A DNA stretch of 41,443 nucleotides from Deltaproteobacteria bacterium (lineage in GTDB: Bacteria > Myxococcota_A > Polyangia > Haliangiales > Haliangiaceae): contig VBLP01000561.1 in NCBI GenBank assembly GCA_005887925.1, positions 5,070-46,512 on the forward strand, in the 5' to 3' direction. Positions 25,130-33,884 of this stretch are shown in pieces. The translations under genes and the position numbers were made by a program. The first letter of the stretch is position 1; every line of letters begins with the position of its first letter. The notes beneath the pieces were generated by a model, which worked only from the letters and a program-made list of their open reading frames with translations, did no database searches and was not told the DNA's origin.

Positions 25130-28100
25130 TCAGTGCACCGGCACCGAGGCGCCGCCGTCGCCGGTGAGGCGATGGTTGTAGACCAGCACCGGGCCGCTGG
25201 ACTGGACGGTCAACCAGCCCACGAAGGCCGCAGGCAGGTTCATCGCCGCACCCAGGTTCGCGGTGAAGTACTGGCCGTCGGCGGCGAGGTTCAGCGTGAG
25301 CGTCCCGGCGACCGATCCGCTCGAGTTGAACCCGGTGACCACGACGGTCACCGGCGACGAGCCGGGGTTGGACACCGCGAACCGCGTCGTGCTGATGGGC
25401 GTCGTGTTCGCCATGCCGAGCTGCGAGAACGGCAGGGGCTCGACGCGGACCAGCAGCGGCGAGAAGCCGCTCGAGATCGCGGTGTTGCCTTCGGGCACCA
25501 CGAAGTCCTTGCTCGAGTTGTCGGTGATCCGGGCCTGCGCGGTGATCCCCTGCGGCGTGGTCACCACCAGGAAGCCGTGCTTGCCCGACGGCGAGGTCGA
25601 CGTGTCGTCCTGCGCCCAGCGCACGATGTTGGCGATCGGCTGATCGCTGTTGATCGCGATCGGGATGTCGCGCGAGTGCTCGACGCCCGTGCTGCCGCCG
25701 CTCGCGTCGCTGGTGTCGACGAAGCGCACCGTGACGTTCGCGGTGATCTGACCCGGGTTCGAGATCTCGAGGTTCGTGCTGAAATCGGCGGTGTCCTCGA
25801 CGTACGCCACGCCGACGTTCGACGAGGCATCCGCCGCGGTGTGCGCCGGCTCGATCCCGCTGAAGTTCTTGGTGGTGCTGCTCTTGCCGACGTCGCGAGC
25901 CATCACGACCATCGGCGCGCTCGCCGTCCAGCTGAGCTGGCCGGAGAACGTGGCGTCGAGGCCGAGCTTCTTGACGATGTCGGTGAAGTTCGCCATGCCG
26001 CGCGGCGGGACGAACAGCACGGTGCCCGCGACCGGCGTGCTGCCGCCGGTCGACGCGTACGCGGTGACGGTGACGACCGAGGTCGACGCCGACGCGTTGG
26101 TGAACGCGGTCTGCGTCAGGTAGCCCGCGGTCCCGACCGTCGAGACGTAGCCGCTGAGCGTGCCGGTGATCGACGCTCCATCCTCGATCGCCGGATCCGA
26201 GCTGACGTTGTTCACCAGAGAGGCCATGCCGTGGAACACCTCCGTGCCGAACACCGCGACGCTGCCGATCTTGTTCTGCACGCCGGTCGTGTGGGACAGC
26301 GCGCGGACCACGTCGGCGACGGTCTTGAGCTCGTTCGGCGCGACCTGGAACGTGTCGCTGCCGAGGACATCACCGCCGGTGCCGTAGAGGAAGCAGCTGA
26401 CCGACATCGGCGCGCCGCTGACCGAGTTGTCGATCAGGAGCGACGACCGCTCGTTGAAGATCCCGGTGGTCTTGCCGTTGCCGTCGGACACGAACGGGAC
26501 GAGGGTCGCCGACGACAGCGCGCCGAGTGTGCAGCCGTGGAGCCGGAACACGTTGTTCTGACCGTCCGATCCGTTGAAGCCGCCGACCAGGTAGAACGCA
26601 GGACCGACCGCCGCGCCCCCTGTGTTGTCGATGCCGGTCGTCGTGCCGGGGCCGGTGACCGGCGCGGCCTGCGACCACGTGTTGGTCGCCGGGTTGAACA
26701 CCTGCGTGAGCACGGCCGGACGGCCGCCCACGACGTAGATCTTGCCGGCGAACACGTCGACGGCCGGGTCGGTCACGCCGGTCGGCATCAGCGGCCCGTT
26801 GTGCCAGCTGTCGCTCGCCGCGTTGTAGATCGCGTGCGCGGTGCCCCCGAAGCCGCCTGCGAACGCGTGCAGCTCGCCGGCAAACACCGCGCCGTGCAGA
26901 CGGAAGGTCTGCGGGACGAACGGCGCGTCGGCCTTGCGCGTGTACGTGTCGGTGGCCGGATCGTACTGCCAGGTCTGGTTGATGAAGCCCGTGCCGAACG
27001 CGAGGTAGATCTTGCCATTGATCGCACCGACCGCCGAACCGAAGTTGGCGATCGGCAGATCGTGCAGCCGCGTCCACGCGTCAGCCGCGATGTCGTAGCG
27101 CCACGCGAAGCTGGTGACCTGTCCTGCGCTGCTGACGCCGCCGAAGAGGTAGATCTGGTTTCCGATCCGCGCGGCGGATCCGAAGTTGGTGCCAAGGCCA
27201 GGTGCCGGGATGTCGGCCTTGCGCGTCCAGGTTCCGGACTGCGGGTCGAACACCCAGGTCTGGTCGAGGCGCACGAGGCCTAGCCCGAAGGCGCCGCCGA
27301 TGACGTACAGCTTGTTATTGGCGCCGATCACCGTCTCCTGCAGCGGCCCCTCGGCCATCGGGAACGCCGCCGAGGTGCTCCAGCCCTCGAAGCACGCGCC
27401 GACGATGAACGACGCGGTCGCCGAGAACGGGCTCGTGCCGCACGCGTTGACCGCGGCGACGCGCCAGAAGTACTGGGTCGCGATCGCGAGGTCGGTGCCG
27501 ACGGTGAAGCTGTTGGTCGACGTCGTGGTGTCGACGACGATGTGGCTGAACGCGGAGTCGGTCGCGATCTGGAGGTGGTAGGTCGCGGTGCCGAACGCGA
27601 ACGGCGTCACCGCCTGCGCGGCTCCGTTGCTGTTCACCTGGTTCACCTGCGAGCCGTTGACCGGGGTCACCATCGCGGCGCCGCTCTGCGTCGAGCTCTT
27701 GGGCGACGTCGGCCCGGCGAGCTGCCACATGAACTGCGCGCCGGCCGACGCCAGCATCGAGCTCGTGTCGGTCGTGCGGGTGGAAGTGCCTGTGCCGGCG
27801 ACCGATGACGATCCGGCGGTGGCCGACTCGGGGATGAACGGCGCGGTCCACGACAGCGTCGGCCGGCGCGGCGTGTTGACCTCGCCGTTGCGCGGGCTGA
27901 TCGTCTCGGGCGCGTTGGGCGCGTTGGGATCGACCAGCAGGGTGGCCGACGTCGTCCGCGTGCCGTCGGGCGGCGGGGTCACCGCAGTGCCGACGACATT
28001 GACGGTGAACGTGGTACCGGCGGTCGGCCGCGTGGTGTTGATCGTCAGCGTGGTGGTCTGGCCGGGGCCGATCGGGTTCTGCGCGAAGCTCGCGGTCGCG

Positions 28101-30349
28101 CCCGCCGGCAGGCCGGAGGCCGCCAGGTTCACCTGCGAGGTGAAGTTCGGGCCGTTGACCGACGCGACGCCGACCGTGTACGACGCGCTGGTGCCGGCGC
28201 AGGCCTCGGCCGTGCTCGGCGCGAGGGTGATCTTGAAGTCCGGCGGGCCGCAGTTCTGCGACGTCACGCTGACGTCATCGATGAACATGCCGGTGATGTC
28301 GCCGAAGCCGTCCTGGTGAACGCCGAAGATCAGCTTCACGGTCATGCCGGCGAACTGCGACATGTCGAACTGCCGGAGGATGAAGGTCTGGTCGTTGCGC
28401 GCCTCGTTCATCAGCACCACGACGGGGCCGGGCGGGCTGATCGGCTGGACGCGGACGTACTGCTGATCGAAGATGACGATGTCGGTCGTGAGCGGCCACT
28501 CCCAGAACGACAGCTTGGGCTGGCTGCCGGGCACGAACGTCAGGGTCTGCGAGATCTGGGCATCGCCGAGCGGCTCGACGAACCCGTCGAAGGTGCCGAT
28601 CGCGGCGGCCTTGGCGCCCGAGTGCGTATGCGCTCCACTGAGGACCACCGGCGGAATGGTGGCGTCGATGCTCCAGCTGCCGAAGCCGTTCTCGAAGCCG
28701 CCGTTGGTGATCAGCTCCTGCGGATCGGAGCACGACGCGGTGCGGAAGTGGAAGCACGCCGAGGCCGCCGATGGGCCGCACGCGTTGTTCGCGTTCACCG
28801 TCCACGAGAAGGTGTGGAACGCAGTCAGGGCCTGCGCGTCGGGGATCGTGACGGTCGTGCCGCTGGTGTCGAACGAGCGCACCGCGGGTCCACCGCAGGA
28901 GTCGCCATCGAACACGGCGACGTGGTAGCTCGTGGTCTCGGGCACCGTCGACCAGGTGAAGGTCGCCGTGGCCGGGACGCCATCGGCGCCGTTGGCCGGC
29001 GATGTCGGGTTCGGCGCGGCCGGCGCGGCGGCGCGCACGGTGAACTGGGAGAATGCGTCGGTGCTGATGTTGGCGGCACCGTGCACGGTGAGCTGGTAGT
29101 TGCCGCCCGGCGTCGTATTTGTCGTCGAGACGGTCATCGCGGAGTTCGAGCCGTTGGGCGACGGTGTCGGGATCGGGTTGGGGCTGAATGACGCGGTGAT
29201 CGTCGAGGTCAACGGAGTCACCGCGGACAGGCTCAGCGTCACGGGGCTGGTGAACCGGCCGGAGCCGCCGAACGCGGTCACGGTCGCGGTCGAGCTGCTG
29301 CCGCGGCAGGTCTCGGCCGGGTTGGTCACGGTGAGCGGGGTGGCGAGCGGGTTGGTGACGATGCAGTCGTTCACCGAGTTGGAGAACTCGGTCTGGACGT
29401 CATAGGTCACGCCGTCGCCGCCGACGACCTGGCCGTTCTGGTCATTGCAGATGTCGCCGATCTCGCTGAACACGAAGTCGGCCCACGCCAGCGGCGGACC
29501 GAACACGGTGGCCAGGCCGACCTCGGGGTCGGTCATCGTCTCGATCAGCTCGTGCGACGCGACCTGCGTGTAGTTGCCGAACTGGGTCGCGGCCGCGCCG
29601 CAGCCGAACTCGCAGCCCGAGCCGGGCTGGAAGTCGGGGTGGACGCCGTAATAGATCTCGCCCTGGCCGCCGGCGTTGGCGATCGTGCCGTGGTACGCGC
29701 AGAACACCTGGCACGACGCGGCGCCGCCCAGCGTGATGATCTTGCCGTGCGGGAAATCGATCGCGTAATAGGTGTTGTTGTTGCCGGCCGCGTCGTGGGT
29801 CGGCGCCGGGAGGTTACCGGCCGCGATCTGGGCCGACAGCTCGTTCTGGATCTGGTTGTCATCGATCACCGTGCCGTTGTTGGCCGCGGACGGGGTGATC
29901 GTGACCTGCTGGGAGAACGAGCCGCGGCCGAGCGTCTGGTTGCTCGTCGGCGGCCCCTGGCCCGTGGTGTTGTATTCCGTCAGCCAGTCGACGTACGCGC
30001 TGTTGAGCACGCCCTGATAGAAGCTGGCCTTGCTGGGCGTCCCCGTGCTGAGGACCTCCGGAATGTAGTTCCCCGAGCCGTAGATCACCTGAACGACCTG
30101 GGCGTTCGAGACGATCCGGCCCCCGAAGTACTGGAGGTGCGCACCCGGCGGATGCGAGAACGGTTTCACGCTCTCGCCGGGAGCCAGCCGTTGCTGCCCA
30201 TGCAAGAACATGCCTTTGGGGCCGCCGGTCACGGCCTTGGTGACCTCGCTGGTCGCTTCAGGGGCGTCTGGTTGCGTATTCGCGCAACCGACTGCGCCGA
30301 TCGTCGCGGCAGCCGCGAACGTCAAGCGCGAGCTTAACGGAAAACCCAT
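25130..30349 (-). CDS. Giant kelch/Ig-repeat surface lipoprotein with metalloprotease-like N-domain
   Basis: 1739 residues. The ATG at 30349 has GAGGAGGG five bases upstream and a lipoprotein signal (lipobox AVGC, Cys22). Domains in order: an EXORDIUM/phosphate-induced-protein-like domain (about 70-335) with YFGGRIVSNAQVVQVIYG and ASHELIETMTDPE (His266, Glu267, Glu270, Asp274), resembling a zinc site; an Ig-like domain; an fn3-like domain (about 470-570); a jelly-roll beginning LITNGGFENGFGSW (about 575-725); Ig and fn3-like domains (about 730-985); five to six kelch repeats (about 985-1273: KLYVIGG, QIYLFGG, KIYVVGG, AFYLVGG). The last 465 residues form two or more related beta domains (TLVPFVSDGNGKTTGIFNERSS, LTQTAFTNASAS, NVGVAYVEDTADFSTNLEISN). 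Probably cell-surface, for adhesion or substrate binding. Protease activity is unproven. Confidence 0.88.
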   Translation of the reverse strand: MGFPLSSRLTFAAAATIGAVGCANTQPDAPEATSEVTKAVTGGPKGMFLHGQQRLAPGESVKPFSHPPGAHLQYFGGRIVSNAQVVQVIYGSGNYIPEVLSTGTPSKASFYQGVLNSAYVDWLTEYNTTGQGPPTSNQTLGRGSFSQQVTITPSAANNGTVIDDNQIQNELSAQIAAGNLPAPTHDAAGNNNTYYAIDFPHGKIITLGGAASCQVFCAYHGTIANAGGQGEIYYGVHPDFQPGSGCEFGCGAAATQFGNYTQVASHELIETMTDPEVGLATVFGPPLAWADFVFSEIGDICNDQNGQVVGGDGVTYDVQTEFSNSVNDCIVTNPLATPLTVTNPAETCRGSSSTATVTAFGGSGRFTSPVTLSLSAVTPLTSTITASFSPNPIPTPSPNGSNSAMTVSTTNTTPGGNYQLTVHGAANISTDAFSQFTVRAAAPAAPNPTSPANGADGVPATATFTWSTVPETTSYHVAVFDGDSCGGPAVRSFDTSGTTVTIPDAQALTAFHTFSWTVNANNACGPSAASACFHFRTASCSDPQELITNGGFENGFGSWSIDATIPPVVLSGAHTHSGAKAAAIGTFDGFVEPLGDAQISQTLTFVPGSQPKLSFWEWPLTTDIVIFDQQYVRVQPISPPGPVVVLMNEARNDQTFILRQFDMSQFAGMTVKLIFGVHQDGFGDITGMFIDDVSVTSQNCGPPDFKITLAPSTAEACAGTSASYTVGVASVNGPNFTSQVNLAASGLPAGATASFAQNPIGPGQTTTLTINTTRPTAGTTFTVNVVGTAVTPPPDGTRTTSATLLVDPNAPNAPETISPRNGEVNTPRRPTLSWTAPFIPESATAGSSSVAGTGTSTRTTDTSSMLASAGAQFMWQLAGPTSPKSSTQSGAAMVTPVNGSQVNQVNSNGAAQAVTPFAFGTATYHLQIATDSAFSHIVVDTTTSTNSFTVGTDLAIATQYFWRVAAVNACGTSPFSATASFIVGACFEGWSTSAAFPMAEGPLQETVIGANNKLYVIGGAFGLGLVRLDQTWVFDPQSGTWTRKADIPAPGLGTNFGSAARIGNQIYLFGGVSSAGQVTSFAWRYDIAADAWTRLHDLPIANFGSAVGAINGKIYLAFGTGFINQTWQYDPATDTYTRKADAPFVPQTFRLHGAVFAGELHAFAGGFGGTAHAIYNAASDSWHNGPLMPTGVTDPAVDVFAGKIYVVGGRPAVLTQVFNPATNTWSQAAPVTGPGTTTGIDNTGGAAVGPAFYLVGGFNGSDGQNNVFRLHGCTLGALSSATLVPFVSDGNGKTTGIFNERSSLLIDNSVSGAPMSVSCFLYGTGGDVLGSDTFQVAPNELKTVADVVRALSHTTGVQNKIGSVAVFGTEVFHGMASLVNNVSSDPAIEDGASITGTLSGYVSTVGTAGYLTQTAFTNASASTSVVTVTAYASTGGSTPVAGTVLFVPPRGMANFTDIVKKLGLDATFSGQLSWTASAPMVVMARDVGKSSTTKNFSGIEPAHTAADASSNVGVAYVEDTADFSTNLEISNPGQITANVTVRFVDTSDASGGSTGVEHSRDIPIAINSDQPIANIVRWAQDDTSTSPSGKHGFLVVTTPQGITAQARITDNSSKDFVVPEGNTAISSGFSPLLVRVEPLPFSQLGMANTTPISTTRFAVSNPGSSPVTVVVTGFNSSGSVAGTLTLNLAADGQYFTANLGAAMNLPAAFVGWLTVQSSGPVLVYNHRLTGDGGASVPVH

Positions 30350-30354
30350 GGATA

Positions 30355-30362
30355 CCCTCCTC
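30355..30362 (-). promoter_or_regulatory. Strong ribosome-binding site of the giant lipoprotein gene
   Basis: GAGGAGGG on the minus strand, five bases before the ATG at 30349. It decides the start over a longer in-frame option beginning at 30439. Confidence 0.8.
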
Positions 30363-30381
30363 GATGCGCCGAGAGACAATG

Positions 30382-30417
30382 ACAATTGTGGGTGAACCCG
30401 AAACCACGGGTTCACCC
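30382..30417. promoter_or_regulatory. Inverted repeat in the leader of the giant lipoprotein gene
   Basis: A perfect 11-bp inverted repeat (GGGTGAACCCG/CGGGTTCACCC, 30390-30417) with a 6-base loop, directly next to an 8-bp palindrome ACAATTGT (30382-30389). Both lie 33-68 bases before the start codon, in the expected 5' leader. It may be an operator or an RNA hairpin. No T-tract follows it on the minus strand, so it is not a simple attenuator. Confidence 0.6.
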
Positions 30418-31074
30418 GGAGCGGCGATAGCAATAACACTTACTCATCCAGCGAGCAATGGTTCCTCAATGCCTCCGTGTGCAAGACGAGCTTCTGGCGA
30501 ATCAAGCGTAGATTTTGTGTCGATTGAACAAAGCCAGTGTCTGTGACGATTGCCGCTCGAGTCGGCAGCGCGTCACCGCCGCTTCGCCAATCGTCATGGC
30601 AACCGAGTTGCACGGCACTCGGCGGGTCGAGCAGGGATCGCCCCGTCCGAGCTGACGGTAGATCTCGACCGAGGGCCGCGTGCCCGCCACTCCGGAGTTG
30701 CACTCCCGGCACGAGCTGCGCTCCGAGATCCTCGTGCATCTGCGATCTGTCGTCGACGAGATCGTGCCGGTCGATTACCGTGTGCTTGATGCGCTGAACG
30801 AGTCGCACGCACGTCGATCTGTGTTGGCAACGCGAGGCATATTGCGGACCGAGCTTCGAAGTTCTTGCGATCAAGTGACTGGTAGTCAGCGAATCGGGCT
30901 CGATAATTAATGTATCGACGATCGCAAATCACTACAGGAGAGTCGGCTCTCATCACCAGATCGCCCAAGACCGCTCTCACGGGTTGCTGACTGCGAGGAG
31001 AGCTGCGCTTAACCCGCTTGACGTCGGGAGCCAGCGCCGCGCGCTGCTGCGCGACCTCCGCGTCGGCTGACGCG
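30418..31074. other. Gene-poor, less GC-rich stretch
   Basis: About 650 bases with no gene that I can support. Composition is noticeably less GC-rich than the rest (for example 30890-30945). The best candidate on the plus strand is a 76-codon GTG frame at 30680-30910 with a plausible helical start (HELRSEILVHLRSVVDEIV), but its second half loses the local codon bias. A minus-strand frame at 30440-30874 has no protein-like pattern. The left end should contain the promoter of the giant lipoprotein gene. It may be decayed sequence. Confidence 0.4.
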
Positions 31075-31905
31075 TCAGCGCAGGGCGGACAGCCCGCCGT
31101 CGACGATGAAGCTCTGGCCGGTGATGTAGGCCGCCTCGTTCGAGATCAGGAACAGCGCGAGGTAGGCGGTCTCCCAGCCGGTGCCCTGGCGGCCGAGCGG
31201 GATCGGCACGGTCGCGCGCGACGGCCGGGCGCGCGACGCGGCCCGCCCGATCGCCGTGTCCATCAGCCCGGGCGCGACGATGTTGGCGCGGATCGAGCGC
31301 GCGGCGCCCTCGAACGCGACGTGGCGCATCAGCCCGCCGAGCGCGGCCTTCGACGCATCGTACGACGGGATCCGGCTGCCCGGCTTGATGCCGGCGACCG
31401 ACGAGGTGAACACGATCGCCGAGCCGTCGTCGAGGATCGGCAGCGCCGCCCGCGCGGTCAGCATCGCGCCGCGCAGGTTGACCGCGAGCACCAGGTCCCA
31501 GCTCTCCGGCGTCGCGTTGTCGAGGCCGTGGCGGCCGGCGATCCCGACGTTGTAGACCACGCCGTCGAGCCCGCCGAGCGCGGTGCGCGCCTGATCGACC
31601 ATCGCCTGCGGGTCGGCCGGCCGCGCCATGTCGGCGATCACCACCTGGGCCGTGCTGCCCTCGCTCGCGATCCGCGCCGCGGTCGCCTCGGCGCTCGCCC
31701 GATCGCGATCGGCGACGGCGACGCGCGCGCCCTCGCGGGCGAACAGGATCGCCATCGCGCGGCCGTTGCCGATCGGCGGATCGGCCTCGCCGTAGTCGTT
31801 CTGTCCGGCGCCGACCACGAGGATGCGGCGCCCGGCCAGGCGGCCGCGGCCCGGCGCGGTTCCCTGCGATTCGGCCGGCAGCCCCGGCGAGCGCGCGTCC
31901 GGCAT
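31075..31905 (-). CDS. Short-chain dehydrogenase/reductase
   Basis: 276-residue NAD(P)-dependent oxidoreductase of the SDR family. The cofactor-binding segment is unusual: GAGQNDYGEADPPIGNGRA (32-50) replaces the compact TGxxxGxG, with about nine extra residues before the GNG part. The rest is standard: ADRDRASAEATAARI, NVGIAG in place of NNAG, the catalytic Ser in IVFTSSVAG, Tyr and Lys in SYDASKAALGGL, and RANIVAPGLMDT. The C-terminus AYITGQSFIVDGGLSAL is complete. The gene starts eight bases after the DUF885 gene stops, so they share a transcript. The substrate is unknown. The extended loop resembles SDRs handling bulky or CoA-type substrates, but that is only a suggestion. Confidence 0.9.
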   Translation of the reverse strand: MPDARSPGLPAESQGTAPGRGRLAGRRILVVGAGQNDYGEADPPIGNGRAMAILFAREGARVAVADRDRASAEATAARIASEGSTAQVVIADMARPADPQAMVDQARTALGGLDGVVYNVGIAGRHGLDNATPESWDLVLAVNLRGAMLTARAALPILDDGSAIVFTSSVAGIKPGSRIPSYDASKAALGGLMRHVAFEGAARSIRANIVAPGLMDTAIGRAASRARPSRATVPIPLGRQGTGWETAYLALFLISNEAAYITGQSFIVDGGLSALR

Positions 31906-31913
31906 CGTCGGCC

Positions 31914-33740
31914 TCAGTGCCCGGCGACCAGCTGGCGCACGTACTTCATCGCCGGTGAGCCCCACGACAGCAGGCGGTCGTTGTAGCTGCGCTCGGTGAA
32001 GCCGGCGCGGTTCTCGCTGGCGCGGCGCAGCTTGAGCAGCTCGGTGAAGCCGAAGAAGTAGGTGGTGAGCTGGGCGCTCGACAGCCGCGCGCGCTTCCAC
32101 TTGGCCACCGCCTCGCCGTCCTCCTGGAACGCCTCGTCCTTCATCAGCGCGAGCGCCGCCTTCTCGTCCATGTCGCCGGCGTGGATGTCGTGATCGAGGA
32201 TCGCGTTGGCCGACAGCCGCAGCACCATCTTCTGGCGCTCGAGCTTGACCCGCGGGCCGCCGAAGCCGTGCTCGGCCATGACCCACTCGGCGTAGACCGC
32301 CCAGCCCTCGACGAACGGGCCGCTGGCGAACACCGCGCGCAGCTTGGACGGGAACTTGTTGTTGTGCATCAGCTGCAGGTAGTGGCCGGGCATCGCCTCG
32401 TGGATGATCAGCTCGGCGAGCATCGACTGGTTGTACTCGCGATAGAACGACTCGGCGCGCTCCCTGGACCAGTCCGACGGCGTCGGCGCGATCGCGACGA
32501 AGGTCTGCGGTGTGGCCTCGAGCGGCCCCGACGAGTCGCAGTACGCGATCGCGACGCCGCGCTTGTACTCGGGCATCTCGATCACGCTGACCGGCTCGTC
32601 CGGAACCCGGACGAGGTCGTTGTCGCGGACGAACGCGGTGATCTTGCCGAGCCACTTCTTGGCGTCGGCGAGGATCGTCTGGTTGGTCGGCCGGTCCTTG
32701 GCCACGTGGTCGAGCACCTGCTTGACGAACGCCTTCTTCTGCTCGGGCGTGTCGAGCCTGGGCAGCTTGCCGAGCTTGTCCTCGGCCCAGATCTGCCTGG
32801 CGGTCTCGACCATCTCGGCCTGGGTCTGGGTGAGCAGGGCGCGGGCGTCGGCGGCCACGCGATCGATGTCGACGTCCTCGCCGAGCGCGAACGCCAGCTT
32901 CCGGGCGAACAGCTCGCGGCCGAGGCGGAACGAGCCGTCGGAGCGCGCCAGGAGGTCGGTCTCGAGGAAGCTCTGGAAGTCCTTGAGCGCGGCGGCGGCG
33001 CGGCCCGCGGCGGCGGTCAGCTTGTCCTTGAGCCCGGGGACCTCGGAGAACCGCGCCGGCAGCTGGGTCCCGACCAGCCCGATCAACCCCTTGTTCTGCT
33101 GGATCGCGGTCTCCGTGTAGATCCGGGCGGGGTGTGCCAGGCGCTGCCTGGCCACTGCGACGAGCGCGGGCAGCCCGTCGAGCCGGCTGACCAGGCTGGC
33201 CATCCGCGACTCCCTGGTGCCGAACTCGCGCGTCACCAGCGGGTCGAGCCCGCCGCTGATCAGGCTGACATAGGCGACCGGATCGCTGTCGTACGGCTTC
33301 AGCTGATCGATCGCGAACTGCATGCTCTGCAGCCGCTCGTCGAGGATCTCGGCGTCGATCCGGTTCTGCTCGGACAGCGGCTTGCGCAGCATGACTGCGA
33401 GCCGGGCGCGGACCTCCCGGAGGAACGCGCGGTGGCGGTCATCGCCCCCGACCGAGACGTCGGGCCAGTGCGCGTCGTAGCGGTGGTCGCCGGCGTGGGT
33501 CGCCATGGTCGGCGCATTCCGGAGCAGCTCCTCGAGGGTCTGGTGCGCGAACGCTTCGAACTCGGCGTCGGCCGAGGCTGCGGCCGGTGCCGGACCGGCG
33601 GCCCGCCCGGGTGCAGCAGGGGGCGGCGCCGTTGCACCGGGCGGCAGCGCCGGCGTCGCAGGCGCGGGCGGCGAGGATGAGCAGCCGAGCGCCGCGAGGG
33701 CGGAGCAGCACAGGAGCGCGGTGCGAGCGGAGGTGGTCAT
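31914..33740 (-). CDS. DUF885-family lipoprotein, putative metallopeptidase
   Basis: 608 residues. The ATG at 33740 gives a lipoprotein signal with lipobox ALGC, then an Ala/Pro-rich linker to about residue 55. The domain body is the widespread DUF885 family with HEAMPGHYLQLMHNN (around residues 440-455; the two His and the Glu form a likely zinc site) and EGWAVYAEWVMAEHGF shortly after, which provides another acidic ligand. Helical segments dominate, as in M3/M32-like peptidases. It would act in the periplasm or at the surface, most likely on peptides. It is first in an operon with the SDR gene and diverges from the flavin monooxygenase gene. Confidence 0.9.
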   Translation of the reverse strand: MTTSARTALLCCSALAALGCSSSPPAPATPALPPGATAPPPAAPGRAAGPAPAAASADAEFEAFAHQTLEELLRNAPTMATHAGDHRYDAHWPDVSVGGDDRHRAFLREVRARLAVMLRKPLSEQNRIDAEILDERLQSMQFAIDQLKPYDSDPVAYVSLISGGLDPLVTREFGTRESRMASLVSRLDGLPALVAVARQRLAHPARIYTETAIQQNKGLIGLVGTQLPARFSEVPGLKDKLTAAAGRAAAALKDFQSFLETDLLARSDGSFRLGRELFARKLAFALGEDVDIDRVAADARALLTQTQAEMVETARQIWAEDKLGKLPRLDTPEQKKAFVKQVLDHVAKDRPTNQTILADAKKWLGKITAFVRDNDLVRVPDEPVSVIEMPEYKRGVAIAYCDSSGPLEATPQTFVAIAPTPSDWSRERAESFYREYNQSMLAELIIHEAMPGHYLQLMHNNKFPSKLRAVFASGPFVEGWAVYAEWVMAEHGFGGPRVKLERQKMVLRLSANAILDHDIHAGDMDEKAALALMKDEAFQEDGEAVAKWKRARLSSAQLTTYFFGFTELLKLRRASENRAGFTERSYNDRLLSWGSPAMKYVRQLVAGH

Positions 33741-33884
33741 GGCGCGGGACCATACCGCAGCTGCCCCGAGGCGACTGCACGGAAGTGCCGCACTGGCACG
33801 CACGGATACAGCCGTACCGATACAGCGTACGATTGGCAGGAGCTGTGCGCTGACGCTCGCGCCCGCGTCGAGTACGCTTGGCCG
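33741..33884. promoter_or_regulatory. Divergent promoter region with direct repeats
   Basis: 144 bases between divergent genes. Two direct repeats GATACAGC (33805-33812 and 33819-33826), each followed by GTAC within one or two bases, are spaced 14 bases apart. A weak -10-like TACGAT (33828-33833) overlaps the second copy. It could be a regulator site for either gene. The repeats are seen directly; function is inferred. Confidence 0.4.

Noticed and set aside
30440-30874. Possible 144-residue minus-strand gene
   Set aside because: No ribosome-binding site, no motif and mixed codon bias; too weak to call.
33792-33807. TGGCAC as a possible sigma-54 promoter
   Set aside because: No TTGC element at the right distance downstream.
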